From: Gammaproteobacteria bacterium
Lineage (GTDB): Bacteria > Pseudomonadota > Gammaproteobacteria > Pseudomonadales > JADFDG01
Reading direction: 5' to 3'
Assembly: GCA_018262975.1 (NCBI GenBank)
Contig: JADFDG010000008.1
Location: 88,986-152,985, forward strand
Length of the DNA: 64,000 nt
In this document: piece by piece, positions 37,848 through 46,394 of the stretch
Layout of the letters: every line of letters starts with the position of its first letter
Numbering within the stretch: position 1 is the stretch's first letter
Made by a program: the position numbers and the translations under genes
Notes under the pieces: model-generated
Seen by the model: only the letters and a program-made list of their open reading frames with translations
Told to the model about the DNA's origin: nothing
Databases searched by the model: none

Positions 37848-39158
37848 GTGAAACTGGACGCCGCCGCGTACGTGCAGTGGTTCCGCAACTCGTCGCCGTA
37901 CATCAATGCCCACCATGGCCGCACCTTCGTGGTGTACGTGCCCGGGGAGGCGCTGGCCGGCGACTGCTTCGCGACCATCACCCACGACATCGCCCTGCTC
38001 GACAGCCTCGGCATCCGCCTGGTGCTGGTGCATGGCGCGCGCAAGCAGATCGGCGAGGCGCTGGCCGAGCACGGCGTGGAGACGCGCTTCGAGAACCAGA
38101 CGCGCGTGACCACCGCCGAGGCGCTGCCCTACATCGAGGACGCCGTCGGTCGCGTGCGCATCCGCCTGGAATCGCAGCTGTCGCTGGGGCTGGCCAACTC
38201 GCCCATGCACAACGCGCGGCTGCGCGTGGTGTCCGGAAACTTCGTGACGGCGCGCCCGGTGGGCGTGCGCGACGGCTTCGACTACCAGTACACCGGCGAG
38301 GTGCGCCGCATCGACGTGCCTGCCATCACCGCCGCACTGGACGCCTCGTTCATCGTGTTGCTGTCGCCGCTCGGCTATTCACCCACCGGCGAGGTGTTCA
38401 ACCTCGACAGCGAAGACGTGGCCACCGCCGCTGCCGTGGCGCTCAAGGCGGACAAGCTGATCTTCCTCGGCGAGGACGACGGCGTCCGCGTGGGCAAGAA
38501 GCTGCTGCGCGACCTCACGCCGATGAAGGCCAGCGAGCTGCTGGCCGCGAAGAAGGTGAAGCCGGAAAGCGTCATGTGGCAACTGGAAGCCGCCGCGCAC
38601 GCCGCCAGCAACGGCGTCGGCCGCGTGCACCTGATCAGCTATGACCGCGACGGCGCGCTGCTGCAGGAACTGTTCACACGCGACGGTTGCGGCACCCTGG
38701 TCACGGCGCAGCGTTACGAGCAGGTGCGTGCCGCCGGCGTCGAGGACGTGGGCGGCATCCTCGAGCTCATCCGTCCGCTGGAGGAAGCCGGCATCCTGGT
38801 GCGCCGCTCGCGCGAGCGCCTGGAAACGGAGATCCGCCACTTCCACGTGATCGAACGCGACGGCATGGTGATTGGCTGCGCCGCGCTGTACCCGCTCGCC
38901 GACAAGTCCGGCGAGCTGGCCTGCGTGGCGGTGCACGAGGATTACCGCGGCAACGGCCGCGCCAGCACCCTGCTCGCCGAGATCGAGAAGCGCGCCCGCG
39001 CCATGGGCATGAAGCAATTGTTCACGCTGACCACGCGCACGGCGCACTTCTTCCAGGAGCGCGGCTTCGAGTCCACGAAGCCCGATGCGCTGCCGGAACC
39101 GCGCAAGTCGCTGTACAACTGGCAGCGCGGCTCGAAAGTTTTCGCGAAGAACCTCTGA
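37848..39158 (+). CDS. argA: Amino-acid N-acetyltransferase ArgA
   Basis: ArgA acetylates glutamate with acetyl-CoA, the first and feedback-controlled step of arginine synthesis. The 436-residue protein has an N-terminal amino-acid-kinase-like domain ([11 protein letters not shown], then [16 protein letters not shown]) that binds arginine, and a C-terminal GNAT domain ([24 protein letters not shown] with the acetyl-CoA loop). It starts with GTG at 37848 in the position expected for the family. It follows argE, and ilvD begins 13 bases downstream, so amino-acid genes are grouped here. Confidence 0.95.
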   Translation: MKLDAAAYVQWFRNSSPYINAHHGRTFVVYVPGEALAGDCFATITHDIALLDSLGIRLVLVHGARKQIGEALAEHGVETRFENQTRVTTAEALPYIEDAVGRVRIRLESQLSLGLANSPMHNARLRVVSGNFVTARPVGVRDGFDYQYTGEVRRIDVPAITAALDASFIVLLSPLGYSPTGEVFNLDSEDVATAAAVALKADKLIFLGEDDGVRVGKKLLRDLTPMKASELLAAKKVKPESVMWQLEAAAHAASNGVGRVHLISYDRDGALLQELFTRDGCGTLVTAQRYEQVRAAGVEDVGGILELIRPLEEAGILVRRSRERLETEIRHFHVIERDGMVIGCAALYPLADKSGELACVAVHEDYRGNGRASTLLAEIEKRARAMGMKQLFTLTTRTAHFFQERGFESTKPDALPEPRKSLYNWQRGSKVFAKNL

Positions 39159-39171
39159 CAGGAACACGACC

Positions 39172-41019
39172 ATGCCGCAGTATCGCTCGAAGACTTCCAC
39201 CGGCGGCCGAAACATGGCCGGCGCCCGCGCCCTGTGGCGCGCCACCGGCATGAAGGACGGTGATTTCGGCAAGCCGATCATCGCCGTGTGCAACTCGTTC
39301 ACCCAGTTCGTGCCCGGCCACGTGCACCTGAAGGATCTCGGCCAGCTGGTGGCACGCGAGATCGAGAAGGCCGGCGGCGTGGCGAAGGAGTTCAATACCA
39401 TCGCCGTGGACGACGGCATCGCCATGGGCCACGACGGCATGCTGTACTCGCTGCCCTCGCGCGAGTTGATCGCCGACGCGGTGGAGTACATGGCCAACGC
39501 CCACTGCGCCGACGCGCTGGTGTGCATCTCCAACTGCGACAAGATCACCCCGGGGATGCTGCTGGCCGCCATGCGCCTGAACATCCCGGTGGTGTTCGTC
39601 TCCGGTGGCCCGATGGAAGCCGGCAAGACCAAGCTGGCCGACCACAAGCTCGACCTCGTCGACGCGATGGTCGCCGCGGTCGATCCGAGCGTGAGCGACG
39701 AGCAGATCAACGAGATCGAGCGCTCGGCCTGCCCGACCTGCGGCTCCTGCTCGGGCATGTTCACCGCCAACTCGATGAACTGCCTGACCGAGGCGCTGGG
39801 CCTGTCGCTGCCGGGCAACGGCACCGTGGTCGCCACCCACGCCGACCGCGAGCAACTGTTCCTCGAAGCGGGCCGCCTGATCGTCGACATCACCCGCCGC
39901 TACTACGAGCAGGACGACGAGTCGGTACTGCCGCGCTCGATCGCCTCGTTCAAGGCCTTCGAGAACGCCATGACGCTGGACATCGCCATGGGCGGCTCCA
40001 CCAACACCGTGCTGCACATCCTGGCCGCGGCGCAGGAAGGCGGCGTGGACTTCACCATGCAGGACATCGACCGCCTGTCGCGGCGCGTGCCGCAGCTGTG
40101 CAAGGTCGCACCGTCCACGCCGAAAGTGCACATCGAGGACGTGCACCGCGCCGGCGGCATCCCCGGCATTCTCGGCGAGCTGGCGCGCGCCGGCCTGCTG
40201 CACACCGACGTACCGACCGTGCACGCGCCGACCATGGGCGAGGCGCTCGCGAAGTGGGACATCGCCGGCAACGTCAGCGAGCCGGTGAAGACGTTCTTCC
40301 GCGCCGGTCCGGCGGGCATCCCGACGCAGGTGGCGTTCTCGCAGTCCACCCGCTGGCCGTCGCTGGACACCGACCGCGCCGGTGGCGTGATCCGCAGCAA
40401 GGAGCACGCCTTCAGCCAGGACGGCGGCCTGGCCGTGCTGTACGGCAACATCGCGCCCAACGGCTGCATCGTGAAGACCGCCGGCGTGGACGATTCCATC
40501 CTGGTGTTCACCGGCCGTGCACGCGTGTTCGAGAGCCAGGATTCGGCGGTGGATGCCATCCTCGCCGACCAGATCGTGCCGGGCGACGTGGTGGTGATCC
40601 GCTACGAGGGCCCGCGCGGCGGGCCGGGCATGCAGGAAATGCTCTACCCGACCTCGTACCTGAAGTCGAAAGGCCTCGGGAAGGTCTGCGCGCTGCTCAC
40701 CGACGGCCGCTTCTCCGGCGGCACCTCCGGGCTGTCCATCGGCCACGTCTCGCCGGAAGCCGCCGAGAAGGGGCCGATCGCGCTGGTGCATGAGGGCGAC
40801 ACCATCCACATCGACATCCCGCAGCGCACCATCACGCTGCAGGTGAGCGACGAGGAGCTGGCGCACCGCCGCAACAAGCAGGACTCGCGCGGCAAGCTCG
40901 GCTGGCAGCCGGCGAAGATGCGCAACCGCCGCGTGTCGGCGGCGCTGCAGGCCTACGCCGCGATGACCACCAGCGCCGACCGCGGCGCGGTGCGCGACGT
41001 CTCGCAACTGCACAAGTAA
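39172..41019 (+). CDS. ilvD: Dihydroxy-acid dehydratase IlvD
   Basis: IlvD dehydrates dihydroxy acids to the keto-acid precursors of valine, leucine and isoleucine. The 615-residue protein has the cluster cysteines in [18 protein letters not shown] and [18 protein letters not shown], and the C-terminal [16 protein letters not shown] block. The start at 39172 (MPQYRSKT) has AGGA 10 bases upstream; the frame is open further upstream within argA but without homology. A clear intrinsic terminator follows. Confidence 0.97.
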   Translation: MPQYRSKTSTGGRNMAGARALWRATGMKDGDFGKPIIAVCNSFTQFVPGHVHLKDLGQLVAREIEKAGGVAKEFNTIAVDDGIAMGHDGMLYSLPSRELIADAVEYMANAHCADALVCISNCDKITPGMLLAAMRLNIPVVFVSGGPMEAGKTKLADHKLDLVDAMVAAVDPSVSDEQINEIERSACPTCGSCSGMFTANSMNCLTEALGLSLPGNGTVVATHADREQLFLEAGRLIVDITRRYYEQDDESVLPRSIASFKAFENAMTLDIAMGGSTNTVLHILAAAQEGGVDFTMQDIDRLSRRVPQLCKVAPSTPKVHIEDVHRAGGIPGILGELARAGLLHTDVPTVHAPTMGEALAKWDIAGNVSEPVKTFFRAGPAGIPTQVAFSQSTRWPSLDTDRAGGVIRSKEHAFSQDGGLAVLYGNIAPNGCIVKTAGVDDSILVFTGRARVFESQDSAVDAILADQIVPGDVVVIRYEGPRGGPGMQEMLYPTSYLKSKGLGKVCALLTDGRFSGGTSGLSIGHVSPEAAEKGPIALVHEGDTIHIDIPQRTITLQVSDEELAHRRNKQDSRGKLGWQPAKMRNRRVSAALQAYAAMTTSADRGAVRDVSQLHK

Positions 41020-41038
41020 CGTTCGATAGCACGCGCAT

Positions 41039-41067
41039 GAAAAAGGCGAGCCTGGCTCGCCTTTTTC
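41039..41067 (+). terminator. Rho-independent terminator after ilvD
   Basis: A 7-bp stem (GGCGAGC at 41045-41051 with GCTCGCC at 41055-41061), a CTG loop and a run of five T follow the ilvD stop by about 20 bases. An A tract on the other side would make it work on the minus strand too. Confidence 0.9.
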
Positions 41068-41085
41068 GTATCGGAGAACTACACC

Positions 41086-41439
41086 ATGCCCGTCATCCTG
41101 CAGACATCACTGCTGCTCATCGCCTCGAACGTTTTCATGACGTTCGCCTGGTACGCGCACCTGAAGAACCTCAACGACAAACCATGGTTCATCGCCGCCA
41201 TCGCCAGCTGGGGCATCGCGCTGTTCGAATACCTGCTGCAGGTGCCGGCCAACCGCATCGGCTACACGGTGATGGATCTCGGCCAGCTGAAGATCCTGCA
41301 GGAAGTGATCACCCTGGCGGTGTTCGTGCCGTTCGCGGTGCTGTACATGAAGCAACCGCTGAAGCTGGACTTCCTGTGGGCGGGGCTTTGCCTGGTGGGG
41401 GCGGTCTACTTCATGTTCCGGTCTTCGGCAGCCGCTTGA
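41086..41439 (+). CDS. DMT-superfamily small membrane protein (DUF486)
   Basis: A 117-residue protein with four membrane helices (about 5-25, 35-53, 68-88 and 92-110), matching the DUF486 family of drug/metabolite-transporter-like proteins. Conserved blocks FAWYAHLKNLNDKPWFIAA and NRIGYTVMDLGQLKILQEVI are visible. Substrate unknown. GGAG lies about 10 bases before the ATG. Its last 29 bases overlap the end of a convergent thioesterase gene. Confidence 0.88.
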   Translation: MPVILQTSLLLIASNVFMTFAWYAHLKNLNDKPWFIAAIASWGIALFEYLLQVPANRIGYTVMDLGQLKILQEVITLAVFVPFAVLYMKQPLKLDFLWAGLCLVGAVYFMFRSSAAA

Positions 41440-41821
41440 TCACGCCGCTGGCGGTCATTATCACGCGGTCCCCGGCACGGATCACCGCGCGGGTGAACAC
41501 CAGCGAACCGCCGGCGCGCACGCGCTCGCCTTCACCGGCCAGCACCTCGCCGGCCTTCGCGCCGGATACGAAGTCGCAATTGGCACTGACCGTCACCACC
41601 GCATCCTGCTCGCTGTCGATGGCGGCGAGGCACAGGGTGTAATCGGCCAGCGTCATCAACACGCCGCCATGTACGCCCCCGTAGGCGTTGCAGTGGTGCG
41701 CCAGGACTTCGCAGTGCGCGATCACGCGCCCAGGCGCTTCCAGCCGGTAGAAGAACGGACCGATGCGGTCCTCGGCAGGGTCGGGCCAGTGGCGAAAGCC
41801 GGGCGGGGGCGTGGTGGTCAT
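41411..41821 (-). CDS. PaaI-type hotdog-fold thioesterase
   Basis: A 136-residue hotdog-fold protein. NAYGGVHGGVLMTLADYTLCLA is the characteristic central helix with the catalytic acidic residue, and SGAKAGEVLAGEGERVRAG the following strands. It probably hydrolyses an acyl-CoA. The start at 41821 overlaps the stop of the START-domain gene (ATGA). It is the last gene of a three-gene operon with a crotonase and a START protein, so the three may act on the same lipid or acyl-CoA. Confidence 0.85.
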   Translation of the reverse strand: MTTTPPPGFRHWPDPAEDRIGPFFYRLEAPGRVIAHCEVLAHHCNAYGGVHGGVLMTLADYTLCLAAIDSEQDAVVTVSANCDFVSGAKAGEVLAGEGERVRAGGSLVFTRAVIRAGDRVIMTASGVIKRLPKTGT

Positions 41822-42525
41822 GGCGATTCCGGGAAGCGGATGCGGCCGTGCAGCTCGCGCAGCAGCGGGTCGGCGGCGAAGATCTTCGCGGGGTCGCGGT
41901 ACTTGGGCGCATCCATCTGCTCGCGCAGGCGCTTGAGCGTTTCCTTGGGCATCAGGGTGACCACCGAGTTGGCCAGCCACAGCGGGATCATGCCGCCGGG
42001 GTCGGCATTGCCGATCAGCTCGACCTCGGTGCGCGTCGGCGACAACGGCGTGAGCTTCCATCCGGACTTCATCGCCGGCATGCGCACGCGGCCCTTGACC
42101 GGCGGGATGCGCGCCGGCACGGCGTCGGCGTTCATCGACAGCGCCAGCGTGCGCGGGTCCTGGGTGACGGTGGCGCGGATCACCGCGTCGCGCGCGCTCA
42201 CCGGCCAGATGCCGCCGATGACGAAATACACGTGCACGTCGTCGAGCGTCTTGCCGTCGAGCAGGCGCGCTTCCTTCATCTGGAAGAACCACTCGGGATA
42301 GGCGGCAACGTCGGCGACCGCGGCAACGACCACGTCCAGCGGCTTGTCCACCACCATCACGCCGCGGAAGTCCTTCAGCTGCGCGCCGGGAATGGTGCGC
42401 GTCCACACCTTGATGCCGTGGCTTTCGCCGGAAAAATCCCAGCCCGGCGTGGCGGCCCGCAGGGCGGGCGCGCACAACGACAGCAGCAGGGCCAGACCGA
42501 GAGCGCGGCGAAGAACCGTCTTCAT
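41818..42525 (-). CDS. Exported START-domain protein
   Basis: A 235-residue protein with a clear signal peptide (MKTVLRRALGLALLLSLCAPALRA) and a START/Bet v1-like lipid-binding domain: IKVWTRTIPGAQLKDFRGVM, AYPEWFFQMKEARLLDG and the ISARDAVIR-type strand (here PVSARDAVIRATV). Such periplasmic START proteins probably carry a hydrophobic ligand, which is unknown here. Both ends overlap neighbours by ATGA (crotonase before, thioesterase after). Confidence 0.85.
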   Translation of the reverse strand: MKTVLRRALGLALLLSLCAPALRAATPGWDFSGESHGIKVWTRTIPGAQLKDFRGVMVVDKPLDVVVAAVADVAAYPEWFFQMKEARLLDGKTLDDVHVYFVIGGIWPVSARDAVIRATVTQDPRTLALSMNADAVPARIPPVKGRVRMPAMKSGWKLTPLSPTRTEVELIGNADPGGMIPLWLANSVVTLMPKETLKRLREQMDAPKYRDPAKIFAADPLLRELHGRIRFPESP

Positions 42526-43388
42526 TTCAGCTCCGGCTCCGTCCACCAGGGATAGGACGACGGCAGGTCGCTGCTCGCCTTCGCATGGAACACCGGGGCG
42601 CGCTTCTCGAGGAAGGCCGCGAAGCCATCCTTGCCGTCCGGCATCTGGTAGGTCTGGTACATCAGTTTCGAGTCGATCACGTGCGCCTGCATCGGGTGGT
42701 CGAGCGCGCTGCTGCGCCACATCATCTGGCGGGCGATCGCCACCGACACCGCCGAAGTGCGGTCGCGGATGCGCGCGGCCAGCGCGTATGCGGCCGGCAG
42801 CAGGTCGTCCGGCGCGTGCACCGAGCGCACGAAGCCGGCGCGCAGCGCCTCCTGCGCATCGAACAGGTCGCCGGTGAGCGTCCACTCGAGCGCCCACTGC
42901 ATGCCGACGATGCGCGTCAGGAAATACATCGAGCAGGACTCCGGCACGATGCCGCGCTGGGTGAACACGAAGCCGAAGCGCGCCTTGTGCGAGCACAGGC
43001 GGAAGTCGAACGGCAGCGTCATGGTGACGCCCACGCCCACCGCGGCGCCGTTGATGGCGGCAATCATCGGCTTGCGGCAGTTGTACACCGCCAGCACCAC
43101 CTCGCCGCCGGAGTCACGGATTTCGTGCAGGTTGAGGGTGTCGCCCTGCGGGATGTCGTAGCCAAAGATGTCGCCCTCGGCTTCCAGCTCCATGCCGGCA
43201 CAAAAGGCCTTGCCGTCGCCGGTGAAGATCGCCACGCGCACATTGTCGTCGCGATCGATGCGGCCGATCACGTCGACCAGTTCGTTCTTCATGCCGATGG
43301 TGAAGGCATTCATGCGGCCGGGGCGGCACAGCACCACTTCGGCGATGCCGTCCTTCACCGTGTAGCGGATCTCGCGGTAGTCGCTCAT
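42522..43388 (-). CDS. Enoyl-CoA hydratase/isomerase family protein (crotonase)
   Basis: A 288-residue crotonase-fold protein. AFCAGMELEAEG gives the first oxyanion-hole region, AAINGAAVGVGVTMTLPFDFRL the second, and FGFVFTQRGIVPESCSMYFL carries the Glu expected for hydratase chemistry. The long C-terminal helices match the usual hexamer form. Substrate unknown. It is the first gene of the crotonase-START-thioesterase operon and is divergent from the copper-receptor gene. Confidence 0.88.
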   Translation of the reverse strand: MSDYREIRYTVKDGIAEVVLCRPGRMNAFTIGMKNELVDVIGRIDRDDNVRVAIFTGDGKAFCAGMELEAEGDIFGYDIPQGDTLNLHEIRDSGGEVVLAVYNCRKPMIAAINGAAVGVGVTMTLPFDFRLCSHKARFGFVFTQRGIVPESCSMYFLTRIVGMQWALEWTLTGDLFDAQEALRAGFVRSVHAPDDLLPAAYALAARIRDRTSAVSVAIARQMMWRSSALDHPMQAHVIDSKLMYQTYQMPDGKDGFAAFLEKRAPVFHAKASSDLPSSYPWWTEPELK

Positions 43389-43453
43389 CTTTTCCTCCCG
43401 GGGCAGCAGACCTGCAGCCTAGACAGCGGCCGCGCCGCTGGGAAGGGCAGGCG

Positions 43454-43500
43454 TGCGACATCGTGTCACATCCCGCCGGGCGGACGGTCGGACCTAGAAT
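43454..43500 (+). promoter_or_regulatory. Candidate RegA-type site and -10 of the copper receptor gene
   Basis: TGCGAC-ATCGT-GTCACA at 43454-43470 is an imperfect palindrome that matches the published RegR box (GNGRCRTTNNGNCGC) except at two positions. A TAGAAT hexamer at 43495-43500 lies 24 bases downstream, 36 bases before the start of the receptor. The same pairing and spacing recurs before the second receptor gene. Confidence 0.5.
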
Positions 43501-43530
43501 CCGCGCGCCAACACCATGCCCGGAGGCCAC

Positions 43531-45618
43531 ATGCAGTCCGTTGCCCGCTCCGCCCTTGCCGTCGCCACGCTCGCCCTGTGCGGCCACGTTGCCGCCGAAA
43601 CCGCAGCCGGCGCCACGGACCCGGCCTCCGGCCAGGCCCCGCAGGCCGACGCCGTCGCCACGCCGGCCACCGACGCGGCAGCCCCGGTCACCCTGGAGCC
43701 GGTGGTGGTGACCGCGCCGGCCATGTCGGCGCCGCTGACCGTGACCACCGACCCGCAGGCCCCGCGCCAGCCGGTGCCCGCCCACGACGGCGCCGACTAC
43801 CTCAAGACCATCCCGGGCTTCTCGGTGATCCGCAAGGGCGGGACCGACGGCGACCCGGTGTTCCGCGGCATGGCCGGCTCGCGCCTGAACATCCTGCTCG
43901 ACGACGAGCAGATCCTCGGCGGCTGCGGCATGCGCATGGATCCGCCCACCGCCTACGTGTTCCCGGAATCCTACGACCGCATCACCGTGCTCAAGGGCCC
44001 GCAGACCGTGCTGTACGGCCCGGGCAATTCCGCCGGCACGGTGCTGTTCGAGCGCGACCACACCCGCCGCACCGAGGCCGGCGTGGAAGGACGGGCCAGC
44101 GTGACCGTGGGCAGTTTCGACCGCGACGACGAGGTACTGGCGGTCAGCGGCGGCAACAGCGACGTGCAGGGCCGCCTGAACGCCACCCGCTCGCACGCCA
44201 ACAATTACAAGGACGGCGACGGCGTGCCGGTGCACTCGCAGTACGAGCGCTGGAGCACGGATGGCGCGCTGGCGTGGACGCCGGACGACGACACCTGGGT
44301 CGAGTTGTCCGGCGGGCAGAGCGACGGCGAGGCTGCCTACCGCGACCGCAGCATGGACGGCACGAAGTTCGCGCGCGACAACATCGGCCTGCGCGCCGGG
44401 CGACGCAATATCTCGTCGCTGGTGAAGAACGTGGAAGTGAACACCTGGCGCAACTACATCGACCACGTGATGGACAACTACACGCTGCGCACCTTCGTGC
44501 CGACGATGATGATGCCCAACCCGGCGGCCAGCAACCCCGACCGCCTGACGCTGGGCAACCGCGTGGCGGTGGAGCTGGCGCCAACCGCATCGCTGCAAGT
44601 CACCGTTGGTGCCGACCAGCAATCCAACCAGCACACGCTGCGCTCGTCGATGAACCAGCCGATGATGCCCTACGAGTCCATGCCGCGCGTCGATGACGCG
44701 AAATTCCGTAACTACGGCGTGTTCGGCGAGGCCACGCAGGCCATCGGCGACGTCGACCGGCTGATCGGCGGCGTACGCGCGGATCGCTGGACCGCCTGGG
44801 ACCAGCGCACCACCACCGTCACTGCCGGCACCTCGCGCAGCGAATCACTGACCAGCGGCTTCCTGCGCCACGAGCACGACATCGGCGGCAGCGACACGCT
44901 GTATGCCGGCATCGGTCGCAGCCTGCGCTTCCCCGACTACTGGGAGCTGATCGGCCAGGGCAAGCAGAGCGAGACCACCAACAGCGCCTTCCTCACCCGG
45001 CCCGAGCAGACCACGCAGGTGGACATGGGCTGGCTGCGCGAGGCCGGCGCGGTGAACCTCAGCGTGTCCGGTTTCATCGCCGACATCGAGGACTTCATCC
45101 TGATCGACACTGTCATCAAGGCACCGGCGACGGTGACGCGCAACGTCGATGCGCAGACCTACGGCGCGGAGGCGGGCGCCGGCTGGGCATTTGCCACGAA
45201 CTGGAAGGCGGACGTGACGCTGGCGTGGGTGCGCGGCCGCAACGACACCGACGGCACCCCGCTGGCGCAGCTGCCGCCGCTGGAAATGCGCACCGGCCTC
45301 ACCTGGGACAACGGCACCTGGTCGGCGGGCGGCCTGCTGCGCGCGGTGGACCGCCAGGATCGCGTGGCGCCGGGCACCGGCAATATCGTCGGCCAGGACA
45401 TCGGCGTGACGCCGGGCTTCGCGGTGTTCTCGCTCAACGGCAGCTGGCGACCGCAAAAGCGGATGCTGGTGGCCGCCGGCATCGACAACCTGTTCGACGT
45501 CGCCTACGCGGAGCACATCAGCCGCAGCGGCACCGCGATGATCAGCGGCTTCGAGCAGACCACCCGCGTGAACGAGCCGGGGCGTAACGCGTGGCTGAAA
45601 GTGTCGCTGGACTTCTGA
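43531..45618 (+). CDS. oprC: TonB-dependent copper receptor (OprC/NosA type)
   Basis: A 695-residue outer-membrane receptor that imports copper using TonB. A signal peptide (ending GHVAA) precedes the TonB box region (EPVVVTAP), the plug (DYLKTIPGFSVIRKGG...) and the beta barrel. The plug carries GGCGMRMDPPTAY with the C-x3-M pair (C132, M136) that binds copper in Pseudomonas OprC, and extracellular Met-rich segments (FVPTMMMPNP, MNQPMMPYESMP). I chose the ATG at 43531 because GGAGG lies 4-8 bases upstream; an ATG at 43516 is less likely. Proximity to the nos genes suggests it feeds copper to NosZ, as NosA does in Pseudomonas stutzeri. Confidence 0.93.
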   Translation: MQSVARSALAVATLALCGHVAAETAAGATDPASGQAPQADAVATPATDAAAPVTLEPVVVTAPAMSAPLTVTTDPQAPRQPVPAHDGADYLKTIPGFSVIRKGGTDGDPVFRGMAGSRLNILLDDEQILGGCGMRMDPPTAYVFPESYDRITVLKGPQTVLYGPGNSAGTVLFERDHTRRTEAGVEGRASVTVGSFDRDDEVLAVSGGNSDVQGRLNATRSHANNYKDGDGVPVHSQYERWSTDGALAWTPDDDTWVELSGGQSDGEAAYRDRSMDGTKFARDNIGLRAGRRNISSLVKNVEVNTWRNYIDHVMDNYTLRTFVPTMMMPNPAASNPDRLTLGNRVAVELAPTASLQVTVGADQQSNQHTLRSSMNQPMMPYESMPRVDDAKFRNYGVFGEATQAIGDVDRLIGGVRADRWTAWDQRTTTVTAGTSRSESLTSGFLRHEHDIGGSDTLYAGIGRSLRFPDYWELIGQGKQSETTNSAFLTRPEQTTQVDMGWLREAGAVNLSVSGFIADIEDFILIDTVIKAPATVTRNVDAQTYGAEAGAGWAFATNWKADVTLAWVRGRNDTDGTPLAQLPPLEMRTGLTWDNGTWSAGGLLRAVDRQDRVAPGTGNIVGQDIGVTPGFAVFSLNGSWRPQKRMLVAAGIDNLFDVAYAEHISRSGTAMISGFEQTTRVNEPGRNAWLKVSLDF

Positions 45619-45644
45619 GGGCGAGCAGCGCGTGACATGACCAA

Positions 45645-45660
45645 CGGCAAGATGTGTCGC
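45645..45660 (+). promoter_or_regulatory. Weak RegA-like half-sites upstream of cytochrome c gene
   Basis: CGGC at 45645-45648 and GTCGC at 45656-45660 flank seven bases. These are the two half-sites of the RegA/PrrA motif with wider spacing than in the other candidates. It is about 110 bases before the cytochrome c start. Treat as tentative. Confidence 0.25.
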
Positions 45661-45769
45661 TGGTATCGGGGTTATGCTCGGTCACGCGTCGGGTTCGTGT
45701 GCGTCACGGCTTTACTCCCGGCGACTTAACCACACGACCAACGCTGTCTTTACTTCGAGGAGATTCACC

Positions 45770-46195
45770 ATGAAGAAGTTTGCCCTCGCGATGACACTGT
45801 CTGCCACGGCCCTGCTGGTGGCCTGCGGCAAGCAGGAGACCCCGCCGGCAGCACCGGCCCCCGAAGCCGCCGCCCCGGCAGCAGCGCCAGCGGCTCCGGC
45901 CGCGCCGGCCGAGGCCCCGGCCGTGGCCGAGGCGCCCGCCAACGAACTGGGCGAGAAGACCTACAAGGGCACCTGTTCGATGTGCCACGCCTCCGGCACC
46001 GCCGGTGCGCCGATCCCCGGCAACAAGGCCGACTGGGAAGCGCGCATCGCGCAAGGCAACGACACGCTCTACAAGCACGCGCTCGAAGGCTTCACCGGTG
46101 CGAAGGGCATGATGCCGGCGCGCGGTGGCATGGCATCGCTGAGCGACGAGCAGGTCAAGGCCGCCGTCGATTACATGGTCGCCAAGTCGCAGTAA
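45770..46195 (+). CDS. Lipoprotein cytochrome c (c5-like)
   Basis: A 141-residue monohaem cytochrome. The signal peptide ends in a lipobox (LLVAC, Cys near residue 18), so the protein is anchored to a membrane; a Pro/Ala-rich linker of about 45 residues follows, then a cytochrome domain with CSMCH haem binding and the Met ligand probably in GMMPARGGM, the arrangement of cytochrome c5. GAGGAG precedes the ATG. Between the copper receptor and the second receptor operon it is a plausible electron donor for NosZ, but that is inference. Confidence 0.9.
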   Translation: MKKFALAMTLSATALLVACGKQETPPAAPAPEAAAPAAAPAAPAAPAEAPAVAEAPANELGEKTYKGTCSMCHASGTAGAPIPGNKADWEARIAQGNDTLYKHALEGFTGAKGMMPARGGMASLSDEQVKAAVDYMVAKSQ

Positions 46196-46211
46196 TCCCG
46201 ACCCGCTCCAT

Positions 46212-46275
46212 GTAGAGAGGGGGCCACGCCCCCGATGCTCTTCTTGAGTCATCGGGGGCATGGCCCCCTCTCTGC
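46212..46275. repeat. REPIN-like inverted repeat, copy 7
   Basis: GTAGAGAG-type left arm (46212-46236, CAC loop) and right arm (46251-46275, CAT loop) with a 14-base spacer. The outer foot of the right arm reads GCAG instead of GTAG on the minus strand. It lies between the cytochrome c gene and the RegA-type site of the second receptor operon. Confidence 0.87.
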
Positions 46276-46300
46276 ATAAGGGTTACCACCGAAGTATCGG

Positions 46301-46345
46301 TGCGACGTTATGTCGCAGCCCGCGCTCCGGTGCTCTGCCTAGACT
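46301..46345 (+). promoter_or_regulatory. Candidate RegA site and -10 of the second receptor operon
   Basis: TGCGAC-GTTAT-GTCGCA at 46301-46317 is a perfect palindrome and matches the RegR box GNGRCRTTNNGNCGC at every defined position. TAGACT at 46340-46345, 22 bases downstream, is a likely -10, about 50 bases before the start codon. The layout closely copies the one at 43454-43500. Confidence 0.6.
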
Positions 46346-46394
46346 GCGCGCGATGACCTCGCGCCCGGCTGGTCGGGCACAACCGGAGAGCAGC

